Below, piece by piece: positions 1-6,043 of a stretch of 8,009 nt of DNA. Under the pieces are notes generated by a model. That model ran no database searches, was not told where the DNA came from, and was given only the letters and a program-made list of their open reading frames with translations. The stretch is from positions 1-8,009 of the forward strand of contig DAOWML010000085.1 of the NCBI GenBank assembly GCA_030643125.1. Reading direction: 5' to 3'. The first letter of the stretch is position 1; every line of letters begins with the position of its first letter. A program made the translations under genes and the position numbers. Origin of the DNA: Bacteroidales bacterium (GTDB lineage: Bacteria; Bacteroidota; Bacteroidia; Bacteroidales; UBA12077).

Positions 1-831
1 CACAAAGATTATATTCAATCGATCGACCAGGAAATTTTTAATGAGCTTCTACCAATGTACTATTCAAATGTTGATCAGGAATTTCTTCCGGATTTGAGCG
101 AATTAGGCCTTTCTGATAATTATTCTCAGTTTATTACATCATTATATAACACTACTATTTTTAATAATAAAGATAAAATGCTTGAGCTTTTAGATTCAGG
201 ATCAGAAAATAATTTTAAAGTTTTAGAGAATGATCCGGTTTTTAAATTTTATGCAGCATTTTATGAAGTTTTTAATAATGAGGTATTTCCGGTATATGAT
301 TCTTTGAGTTACAGAGCTAATAATCTTTATAGGAATTACATGAAAGGTATAATGGAAATGCAAAAGCATAAGGTTTTATTTCCTGATGCAAACTTCACGA
401 TGCGTGTATCATATGGAGAAGTAAAAGGATCATACCCTCGTGATGGTGTTAGTTATCTTTATTATACAACATTAGATGGTGTTATTGAAAAAGACGATCC
501 TAATATTTACGATTACGATGTTCCTGACAAACTAAAGGATTTATATAAAACAAAGAATTATGGAGTGTATGAGGTAGATGGTACTGTTCCCGTTTGCTTT
601 ATTGCAACTAATCATACAACCGGAGGAAATTCCGGAAGCCCCGTTCTTGATGCAGATGGTAATTTAATAGGATTAAATTTTGATAGAGTATGGGAAGGTA
701 TTATGAGTGATATGGTTTTTGATCCCGAACAAAGCAGAAATATTTCACTGGATATTCGTTATGTACTTTTTATAGTAGATAAATTTGCCGGAGCACAACA
801 TTTAATAAACGAAATGACAATCATAAAATAG
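1..831 (+). CDS. Family S46 dipeptidyl-peptidase, DPP11 type (C-terminal part, 5' end outside the window)
   Basis: The reading frame is open from base 1 and ends at TAG 829-831, giving the last 276 residues. Family members are about 700 residues long, so roughly 60% lies upstream; the ATG at 55 is internal. The serine-nucleophile motif GGNSGSPV is present, with the catalytic Ser codon at 631-633. It is followed by the conserved stretch GLNFDRVWEGIMSD and a C-terminal part ending DIRYVLFIVDKFAGAQ, both typical of S46. S46 enzymes are exported or periplasmic chymotrypsin-fold exopeptidases that release dipeptides from peptide N-termini. Eighteen residues after the catalytic Ser is an Arg (685-687). 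By my alignment this is Arg673 of Porphyromonas DPP11, which selects Asp/Glu at P1, whereas DPP7 has Gly there. The likely role is use of acidic peptides as amino-acid source. The family call is very secure and the DPP11 subtype fairly secure. The His and Asp of the triad are outside the window. Confidence 0.93.
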   Translation, partial: HKDYIQSIDQEIFNELLPMYYSNVDQEFLPDLSELGLSDNYSQFITSLYNTTIFNNKDKMLELLDSGSENNFKVLENDPVFKFYAAFYEVFNNEVFPVYDSLSYRANNLYRNYMKGIMEMQKHKVLFPDANFTMRVSYGEVKGSYPRDGVSYLYYTTLDGVIEKDDPNIYDYDVPDKLKDLYKTKNYGVYEVDGTVPVCFIATNHTTGGNSGSPVLDADGNLIGLNFDRVWEGIMSDMVFDPEQSRNISLDIRYVLFIVDKFAGAQHLINEMTIIK

Positions 832-834
832 TAT

Positions 835-860
835 AATGGCGCTTTTTGCGCCATTTCTTT
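835..860 (+). terminator. Rho-independent terminator after the S46 peptidase gene
   Basis: A perfect 8-bp stem AATGGCGC / GCGCCATT (835-842 and 848-855) closes a five-T loop and is followed by a T-rich tail (TTTCTTTATT). It begins 3 bases after the peptidase stop codon and ends shortly before the next start codon at 874. The downstream gene is therefore reached by read-through or from a promoter not recognised here. Confidence 0.85.
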
Positions 861-873
861 ATTAAAAGTTTAA

Positions 874-1923
874 ATGAGCCAAATTCAAGTTCGAATAAAT
901 GGGAGAGGAAATGCCTGGCCTGTAATGTTAGGTCAGAATCATCCTTTTTATGATCGTATGAACTATGAAGATTTAGCTAATGCATCATGCTCAATAATAA
1001 AGATTGCCGAAAAGCAAGCTATAGAAAAAAATATTGAGTGGGATTTAATGATTGATGCCGGACATGGAGCGGTTCAGTATTTACTTAGAAATTGTAATAG
1101 AATTCCTGAAGCGCTTTTTATAACACATCCACATATTGATCATACTCTTGGTATGGACTGGATAATTCAAAGTTTTTATAAACTTAATAAAAAACCCTAT
1201 CCTGTTTATACAACAGCTTTATGTTGGGAAAAAGTAAAAGTGGCATTCCCGCATTTAGAATATATGGTGGAGTTTAAAGAATTAATTCCTTATCAAAAAA
1301 AGGCTATCGGTGAAGTTTCGGGAGTTGAGTTGATTCCGTATCCGGTATATCATGGTAAAAGCGCTGAAGGTGCTACAATGCTGTTTTTTACAATTAGTGA
1401 TGAAAAAAGCCAAAAGAAAATTCTTTTTACCGGCGATATATTATGCCCTTTGCTTAGAGATGAGGATTATCAAACTATTTCAAATATTGATTTATTAGTA
1501 GCAGATGCAAATAATCGCTACCCGTATCCTGATTGTAATCATTGGAGTATACTAAAAGGTATTAACGATAATACGTCTGAAATTTTAAGGAATTTCATTA
1601 ATAAAAACACAATTGGATTATTATTGTATCCACATTTAAACCATCAAATCTCAAATAATTACTGCCGATGTTTTGAATATTTTCTGGATAAGGAAATACA
1701 CTTGAATAATTTCTCTTTTACATTAAGCTCATTTATTAAATTAATAAAACCAGAAAAAACTGCTCTAATTCACTATAGTGGAAGCGAAGATGAAAAATAT
1801 TATAGTGAAAAGATATTAAATTCCTCAGAATTAATGTCATGGGTAAAAAATGCATTTTATGAATTAAATGTTGAATCTAGATTCCTGGTACCACATGTTA
1901 GTCAACATATAGATTTTTTATAG
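874..1923 (+). CDS. Metallo-beta-lactamase-fold hydrolase of unknown substrate
   Basis: A 349-residue protein with the metal-binding signature of the metallo-beta-lactamase superfamily. HPHIDH at residues 85-90 is the HxHxDH motif, a further His sits at 160 in a YPVYHGKS segment, and TGD at 186-188 supplies the bridging Asp. Later candidate ligands are His223, His256 and His300, the last in an IHYSG motif. Residues 61-66 (DAGHGA) are the usual strand-loop before the motif. The arrangement resembles the RNase Z / cyclic-nucleotide phosphodiesterase-like branch rather than true beta-lactamases, but the substrate cannot be read from the sequence. No signal peptide or membrane segment is visible, so it is probably cytoplasmic. 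The ATG at 874 is the first in frame after the upstream terminator and has no clear ribosome binding site, as is common in Bacteroidota. It is not obviously linked to the hydrogenase genes, from which a 199-base gap separates it. Confidence 0.85.
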   Translation: MSQIQVRINGRGNAWPVMLGQNHPFYDRMNYEDLANASCSIIKIAEKQAIEKNIEWDLMIDAGHGAVQYLLRNCNRIPEALFITHPHIDHTLGMDWIIQSFYKLNKKPYPVYTTALCWEKVKVAFPHLEYMVEFKELIPYQKKAIGEVSGVELIPYPVYHGKSAEGATMLFFTISDEKSQKKILFTGDILCPLLRDEDYQTISNIDLLVADANNRYPYPDCNHWSILKGINDNTSEILRNFINKNTIGLLLYPHLNHQISNNYCRCFEYFLDKEIHLNNFSFTLSSFIKLIKPEKTALIHYSGSEDEKYYSEKILNSSELMSWVKNAFYELNVESRFLVPHVSQHIDFL

Positions 1924-1965
1924 TTCTGAAAATCTGCATATTAAATACTTACACAAACATAAAGC

Positions 1966-2004
1966 ATGACTTTTGTCATATTTCTTTCTAAGAAATGTCA
2001 TATT
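1966..2004. repeat. Small inverted and direct repeats in the gap before the hydrogenase operon
   Basis: ATGAC-TTTT-GTCAT (1966-1979) is a perfect 5-bp inverted repeat. TTTCTT-TCT-AAGAAA (1981-1995) is a second, 6-bp one. TGTCATATT occurs twice, at 1974-1982 and 1996-2004, 22 bp apart, about two helical turns. These could be operator half-sites or a weak transcription end for the upstream gene. In such AT-rich DNA, chance is a real alternative. Apart from this and the palindrome pair at 2065-2098, the 1924-2122 gap shows nothing recognisable. Confidence 0.3.
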
Positions 2005-2064
2005 CTTCTGTATTTATGAATTCTATCTTTATTTCTGAAAACCAAATGGTTTAAAATGATTTAA

Positions 2065-2098
2065 GTGTTATAAAAATAACACTGTTATAAAAATAACA
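2065..2098. promoter_or_regulatory. Tandem pair of abutting palindromic operators upstream of hydrogenase operon 1
   Basis: Two perfect palindromes lie end to end. GTGTTAT-AAAA-ATAACAC spans 2065-2082 (7-4-7) and TGTTAT-AAAA-ATAACA spans 2083-2098 (6-4-6), with centres 17 bp apart. The same core, TGTTAT-N4-ATAACA, with the same 17-bp spacing, recurs before the second hydrogenase-type operon at 5915-5948. The 6-4-6 layout with inner T-N4-A matches Crp/Fnr-family operators (compare TGTGAT-N4-ATCACA). Rex sites (TTGTGAA-N4-TTCACAA type) are an alternative of similar geometry. The pair ends only 24 bases before the first start codon, so it lies at or very near the transcription start. This would suit repression or a very short leader. 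No good TAnnTTTG element was found downstream of it. Confidence 0.72.
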
Positions 2099-2122
2099 AT
2101 AATTAAATAAAACTAGATCGAA

Positions 2123-2590
2123 ATGCCGGAAATTAAAGAATTAGTTAAGGGTTTAGCCGATAAGCACGGAAGAAACAGAGAAAGTTTACTTCCAATTTTG
2201 CAAGGCATTGTTACTGAAGAAAGATTTATTTCAGATGTTGCCATGGCAGAAGTTGCAAAAGAGTTGGATATGTCTGCTGCACTGGTTTATGGTACAGCTA
2301 CTTTTTATTCTTTCTTAGATACTGAGCCACGTGGCAAGTATGTAATTCGCTTGTGTAAAACAATTACCTGCGATATGAAAGGTAAAAAGCAAATTCTTAA
2401 AACTATAGAAGATTTGCTGAAAATAAAAGTTGGTGAAACCTCAAAAGATAAAAATTTTACTCTTTTGGAAACAAACTGTCTTGGTTGGTGCCATAAAGGT
2501 CCTGCAATGCTTATTAATGATCAGGTATTCACTGAACTTGATGAAGATAAAGTTACTGAAATAATCGATGATTATATTAGAAATATTTAA
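2123..2590 (+). CDS. hydC: NuoE-like [2Fe-2S] subunit of NAD(P)-linked [FeFe]-hydrogenase
   Basis: A 155-residue NuoE / 24-kDa-type protein, also called HydC or HndA in hydrogenases. An N-terminal helical bundle (about residues 1-65, including the family-typical YGTATFYSFL) precedes a thioredoxin-like domain. The four [2Fe-2S] ligands are C78 and C83 (C-x4-C), then C119 and C123 (C-x3-C, in NCLGWCHKGP). In HydABC/Hnd complexes this cytoplasmic subunit docks on the NuoF-like flavoprotein and carries an auxiliary cluster near the FMN. It is the first gene of an operon with the NuoF-like subunit and the catalytic subunit. The ATG at 2123 gives the normal family N-terminus and follows directly on the operator pair. 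Length is normal for the family. HydC versus HndA is only a naming choice. Confidence 0.93.
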   Translation: MPEIKELVKGLADKHGRNRESLLPILQGIVTEERFISDVAMAEVAKELDMSAALVYGTATFYSFLDTEPRGKYVIRLCKTITCDMKGKKQILKTIEDLLKIKVGETSKDKNFTLLETNCLGWCHKGPAMLINDQVFTELDEDKVTEIIDDYIRNI

Positions 2591-2619
2591 TTATCAATTT
2601 GTTAAAGAAATTATATATT

Positions 2620-3783
2620 ATGCCAAATAAAAAATTAAAAAGAGTAGATATTATTTTCAGTGAAGACTGTGTTTATAAAGATGTTTTAGCTGAAAGTCTG
2701 AAAAAATCAAATGAAGATATTCTTAAGGATATCCTTGATTCAGGATTAAGAGGCCGTGGTGGAGCGGGTTTCCCAACAGGCCTGAAATGGAAATTTGCTT
2801 CCCAGGAAACTGGAGAAGAAAAATATGTAGTTTGTAATGCCGACGAAGGAGAACCTGGAACATTTAAGGATCGTGAGATTTTAACAAGAGTTCCTTTAAA
2901 AGTATTCGGAGGAATGGCAATTTGTGCAAAAGTTATCGGCGCAAAACATGGATATATATATTTACGAGGTGAATATAAATTTCTAAAGACCGATTTGGAA
3001 AAAGCTTTGGAAGAATTTCACTCTTTTGTAAAAGAGTTAGGATTTGATTTTCAAATTCATATACTAATGGGTTCAGGAGCTTATATCTGTGGAGAAGAAA
3101 GTGCTTTGTTTGAATCTATGGAGGGAAAACGTGGCGAGCCCAGAAATAAACCTCCTTATCCGACAATCTCAGGTTTCAGGAATAAACCAACTGTTATCAA
3201 TAATGTAGAAACACTGGTATACTCATTTATGATTTGCAGAATAGGAGCAGGCAAATTCCATGAACTAGGAACTGCTGATTCAAGAGGATCTAAAGTATTT
3301 TCTATTTCAGGTGATACTCCGATTGCAGGAATTTACGAACTTGAATTAGGAATGTTACTGGAAGATTTTGTTGAAGAATTTGGAGATGGCGATACTAAGG
3401 CCGTACAGGTGGGTGGAGCTGCAGGATTTTGTGTTCCAAGAAAAAAATTCAAGGATACAATAATTGGGTTTGAAGGAGTTCCTACAGGTGGTTCTATGAT
3501 GCTATTCAACAGTTCACGTTCAATGTATAATGTGTTGAAAAATTACGTGGAGTTTTTCGAAGAAGAATCTTGCGGACAATGTACTCCTTGCCGTGTAGGC
3601 TGTCAACAACTTAAAAAAGGTATTGAAGCTATAAAGAAAGGTGAGAAATCTGCTCATTATCTTGATACTTTACAAAAACTGGCTGATACGATGAAAGTTA
3701 GTTCTAAGTGTGGTTTAGGTCAGTCAGTTGCGAATTCATTCTCTTCAATTGTTGACAACTTTAGAGAAGAAATGATTTACTAA
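2620..3783 (+). CDS. hydB: Short NuoF-like NADH/FMN subunit of [FeFe]-hydrogenase
   Basis: A 387-residue NuoF / 51-kDa-type flavoprotein (HydB/HndC). Residues 42-57 hold the glycine-rich FMN-site motif GLRGRGGAGFPTGLKW. The NADH/FMN segment NADEGEPGTFKDRE and the GAYICGEESAL...MEGKRGEPRNKPP block follow. After an SLBB-like region comes the [4Fe-4S] (N3-type) motif C318-x2-C321-x2-C324 with the distal ligand C364. The protein ends shortly after, so it has neither the N-terminal thioredoxin-like [2Fe-2S] domain nor the C-terminal 2x[4Fe-4S] domain of long HydB proteins. The paralogue at 6456-7922 does have the latter. It would pass electrons between NADH and the other subunits. I chose ATG 2620; a TTG at 2599 in the same frame would add 7 residues and is less likely. 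It lies 29 bases after the NuoE-like gene and 39 before the catalytic gene. Confidence 0.92.
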   Translation: MPNKKLKRVDIIFSEDCVYKDVLAESLKKSNEDILKDILDSGLRGRGGAGFPTGLKWKFASQETGEEKYVVCNADEGEPGTFKDREILTRVPLKVFGGMAICAKVIGAKHGYIYLRGEYKFLKTDLEKALEEFHSFVKELGFDFQIHILMGSGAYICGEESALFESMEGKRGEPRNKPPYPTISGFRNKPTVINNVETLVYSFMICRIGAGKFHELGTADSRGSKVFSISGDTPIAGIYELELGMLLEDFVEEFGDGDTKAVQVGGAAGFCVPRKKFKDTIIGFEGVPTGGSMMLFNSSRSMYNVLKNYVEFFEEESCGQCTPCRVGCQQLKKGIEAIKKGEKSAHYLDTLQKLADTMKVSSKCGLGQSVANSFSSIVDNFREEMIY

Positions 3784-3822
3784 ATAAACTATTGATAGTA
3801 AAAATAAAATAAAGATAAAAAC

Positions 3823-5613
3823 ATGGCTAATACAGTAAAATTAAATATAGACGGAATCGATGTAAGTATTGATGCTGGTAAAACTGTTCTTGATGCTGCA
3901 AAGAAATTAAATATACACATTCCAACTCTTTGTTATCATGAAGATTTGTGTGTGGCTGGAAACTGTAGAGTATGTGTTGTTGAACAGGAAGGAGTTAAAA
4001 ACCTTGTTGCTTCATGTGCAATGCCTGCTCAGGATGGAATGGTTATTCATACGAATACACATAAAGTAAGAAATGCTCGCAGACACGTAGTTGAATTATT
4101 ACTTTCAGAGCATAATGCTGATTGTACAAAGTGTTATAAAAATACAAGATGTGAATTGCAGGATTTGGCAGGTGAAATGGTAATCAACGAACATATGTTC
4201 CTGGACCTTGTACCGGATAAAAACTATACTATAGATATGTTATCACCTGCAATAATTAAAGATGATAGCAAATGTATTCGTTGTCAGCGTTGTGTAAGAA
4301 CTTGTCAGGAATTACAGCATGTTAGTGCCTTGGGTGTTGCTTACAAAGGCGAACATATGAAGATTTCTACTTTCTTTGAACATTCGATGTATGATGTGGT
4401 TTGTACTAATTGTGGTCAGTGTGTGATTCGTTGTCCAACCGGTGCATTAATTGAGAAAAATTATCTTGATGATGTTTGGGATGCTATTTATGATGAGGAT
4501 AAACATGTTGTCGTACAAACTGCTCCTGCTACCCGAATTGCATTAGGAGAAGACCTTGGTATGGAAGCTGGTAGTATTGTAACTGGTAAAATGGCTGCTG
4601 CTTTAAGACGTTTAGGTTTTGATTCAGTTCTTGATACTGATTTTACAGCTGACTTAACCATTATGGAAGAAGGAACCGAGTTACTAACTCGTTTAAAAAG
4701 AGCTTTAGTTGACAAAGATCCTACGGTTAAACTTCCTATGACAACATCTTGTTCTCCGGGATGGATTAAGTTTATCGAACACATGTACCCTGAGTATTTA
4801 GAAAATGTTTCTACTTGTAAATCTCCTCAACAAATGTTTGGAGCTCTTGCAAAAACATATTATGCTCAAAAGAAAGGGATAGATCCTTCTAAAATAGTTA
4901 GTGTATCTATAATGCCTTGTACAGCTAAAAAATTTGAAGCTAATCGTCCTGAGATGCGTGATAGTGGATTCCAGGATGTTGATATGGGTCTTACAACCAG
5001 AGAACTGGCAGTAATGATTAAACAAGCAGGAATTAATTTCAAAGAACTTCCTGATGAAAAATTTGATAATCTGATGGGAGAATCAAGTGGTGCTGGGGTT
5101 ATTTTTGGTGCTACCGGTGGTGTTATGGAAGCTGCTCTTCGTACTGTTTATGAAATTGTAACAGGTAGAGAGGTGCCATTTGAAAATCTTAAAATTACTC
5201 CTGTTCGTGGTATGGAAGGTGTAAAAGAAGCTGCTGTTAAAATCGAAAATGTTTTACCGGCATGGAGTTTTCTGGAAGGTGTAGAGTTAAAAACTGTTGT
5301 TGCTCATGGTTTAACAAATGCTGATAAAGTAATGCAAGCTGTTAAGAATGGTACAGCTGACTGGCATTTTATTGAGATTATGGCTTGTCCGGGCGGATGT
5401 CTTGGTGGTGGAGGCCAACCAATTCCAACAACTCCCGAAATACGTAAAAAGCGTGCTGAAGCTATTTATCGTGAAGATGAAGGTATGGCAATTCGTAAAT
5501 CTCATGAGAATCCTGAAATTCAACAAATTTATAAGGAATTCCTTGGAGAACCGCTTAGTGATAAATCACATTGGTTATTGCATACTCATTATAATGCAAG
5601 AAAAAGAGTTTAA
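3823..5613 (+). CDS. hydA: [FeFe]-hydrogenase catalytic subunit HydA (multimeric, NAD(P)-linked type)
   Basis: A 596-residue catalytic subunit that reversibly reduces protons to H2. Domains in order: a [2Fe-2S] ferredoxin domain (C37, C48, C51, C65); a His-Cys [4Fe-4S] motif (H97, C101, C104, C110); and two ferredoxin-type [4Fe-4S] motifs (C151, C154, C157, C161 and C194, C197, C200, C204). The H-domain follows, with L1 TSCSPGW (308-314), L2 MPCTAKKFE (C366) and L3 MACPGGCLGGGGQP (C522, C526), then a small-subunit-like tail ending in LLHTHY. Ungapped alignment to my memory of Clostridium CpI puts Ser311 at the cluster ligand Cys300 and C310 at the proton-relay Cys299. An extra Cys332 lies in STCKSPQQ. 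Glu283, Glu286, Ser330 and Glu372 match the known proton path. No signal peptide or Tat motif is seen, so it is cytoplasmic. It ends operon 1. The maturases HydE, HydF and HydG are not in the window. Confidence 0.96.
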   Translation: MANTVKLNIDGIDVSIDAGKTVLDAAKKLNIHIPTLCYHEDLCVAGNCRVCVVEQEGVKNLVASCAMPAQDGMVIHTNTHKVRNARRHVVELLLSEHNADCTKCYKNTRCELQDLAGEMVINEHMFLDLVPDKNYTIDMLSPAIIKDDSKCIRCQRCVRTCQELQHVSALGVAYKGEHMKISTFFEHSMYDVVCTNCGQCVIRCPTGALIEKNYLDDVWDAIYDEDKHVVVQTAPATRIALGEDLGMEAGSIVTGKMAAALRRLGFDSVLDTDFTADLTIMEEGTELLTRLKRALVDKDPTVKLPMTTSCSPGWIKFIEHMYPEYLENVSTCKSPQQMFGALAKTYYAQKKGIDPSKIVSVSIMPCTAKKFEANRPEMRDSGFQDVDMGLTTRELAVMIKQAGINFKELPDEKFDNLMGESSGAGVIFGATGGVMEAALRTVYEIVTGREVPFENLKITPVRGMEGVKEAAVKIENVLPAWSFLEGVELKTVVAHGLTNADKVMQAVKNGTADWHFIEIMACPGGCLGGGGQPIPTTPEIRKKRAEAIYREDEGMAIRKSHENPEIQQIYKEFLGEPLSDKSHWLLHTHYNARKRV

Positions 5614-5631
5614 TAGAATTTTACAATATTT

Positions 5632-5662
5632 AAAAAAGGATAGCACATCGCTATCCTTTTTT
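5632..5662 (+). terminator. Strong rho-independent terminator after hydrogenase operon 1
   Basis: A perfect 13-bp stem, AAAAAAGGATAGC (5632-5644) pairing with GCTATCCTTTTTT (5650-5662), closes a 5-base loop. The 3' arm supplies the U tract. The A-tract on the 5' side makes it potentially bidirectional. It sits 18 bases after the hydA stop codon and separates operon 1 from the next promoter region. Confidence 0.93.
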
Positions 5663-5817
5663 ATTTAACCGCTTATACAAACTTCAATAAAGTAAGTTTT
5701 CGTGTTGACTTAAATAATGTGAACGGGAAGGTGCCACTATTTGAAATTTCTTGTACCAGAAATATAGGAATGAATCAATGGTATAATTGGATTTCCAATG
5801 AAATTTCTTCAAAATAA
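5644..5817 (+). pseudogene. Possible coding relic (C-terminal fragment of an unknown protein)
   Basis: One frame stays open from just after an in-frame TAG at 5641 to a TAA at 5815-5817, about 57 codons. The stretch from 5680 translates to a protein-like sequence that includes VSFRVDLNNVNGKVPLFEI and then NQWYNWIS near the end. There is no plausible start: a GTG at 5719 would leave 32 residues and an ATG at 5770 only 15. The frame also begins inside the operon 1 terminator. It could be the 3' end of a gene lost by deletion, or a chance open frame. I do not recognise the family. Confidence 0.25.
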
Positions 5818-5851
5818 CAAAACAAGTTGTAAAACATATTAATATTTATTG

Positions 5852-5881
5852 TTTGTAAGTTTTTGTAAGTTAGCAACTAAC
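5852..5881. repeat. Tandem 10-bp repeat and adjoining inverted repeat upstream of operon 2
   Basis: TTTGTAAGTT occurs twice in direct succession (5852-5861 and 5862-5871), exactly one helical turn apart. The second copy runs into an inverted repeat GTTAG-CAA-CTAAC (5869-5881). It lies about 34 bases upstream of the palindrome pair, in the zone where an upstream-binding factor could act. It could be an accessory operator or a chance repeat in AT-rich DNA. Confidence 0.4.
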
Positions 5882-5914
5882 GTAGTTCAGCTTGTTTAGA
5901 ATCGATTTATTTAA

Positions 5915-5948
5915 CTGTTATCAGAATAACAGTGTTATTAAAATAACA
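5915..5948. promoter_or_regulatory. Tandem pair of abutting palindromic operators upstream of operon 2
   Basis: CTGTTAT-CAGA-ATAACAG (5915-5932) is a perfect 7-4-7 palindrome, directly followed by TGTTAT-TAAA-ATAACA (5933-5948), a perfect 6-4-6 palindrome. Centres are 17 bp apart, as in the pair at 2065-2098. The four spacers are AAAA, AAAA, CAGA and TAAA, so the arms are kept while the spacers of this pair differ, as expected for protein-binding sites. The second palindrome covers the place where the -33 element of the promoter at 5958 should be, and no good -33 element is seen. Activation by replacing a weak -33 contact, or repression by blocking it, are both possible. Confidence 0.75.
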
Positions 5949-5957
5949 TAAAGTGCT

Positions 5958-5965
5958 TATATTTG
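5958..5965 (+). promoter_or_regulatory. Bacteroidota-type -7 promoter element for operon 2
   Basis: TATATTTG matches the Bacteroidota primary-sigma -7 consensus TAnnTTTG at every fixed position. It lies 9 bases after the second palindrome of the operator pair. Transcription would start near 5970, leaving an AT-rich leader of roughly 70-75 bases before the start codon at 6044. No TTTG-like -33 element stands about 19 bases upstream; that place is taken by the operator. Confidence 0.65.
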
Positions 5966-6043
5966 CAGAGTGATTTATTACAACAAATTTTATTCTGATT
6001 TTTTACTTTAAATAATATTAAATTTTACAAAACATTTTTTGAA

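Noticed and set aside
1966..1990. ATGAC-TTTT-GTCAT followed by T-rich DNA as a terminator of the metallo-beta-lactamase-fold gene
   Set aside because: The stem is only 5 bp and AT-rich, and the T run is interrupted. It is much weaker than the two clear terminators in the window, so it is listed only as a repeat.
2065..2098. The palindrome pair as a CRISPR fragment, riboswitch or transcription terminator
   Set aside because: There are only two short units with no spacers of 30 bases or so. The stems are nearly all A/T with no following U tract, and the same arrangement before another operon points to an operator.
2599..2619. TTG start for the short NuoF-like gene
   Set aside because: An ATG at 2620 gives the usual N-terminus (MPNKK...). 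The seven extra residues add nothing family-like and TTG is a rarer start.
4488..5668. Antisense and alternate-frame open stretches inside hydA (minus-strand 4488-4784, 4798-5025, 5311-5526; plus-strand 5348-5668)
   Set aside because: They overlap a strongly supported hydA coding frame, show no recognisable protein features and have no upstream signals. The plus-strand one also runs through the terminator.
5614..6043. Insertion sequence or attachment site in the gap between the operons
   Set aside because: There are no paired terminal inverted repeats, no transposase fragment that can be recognised and no tRNA gene.
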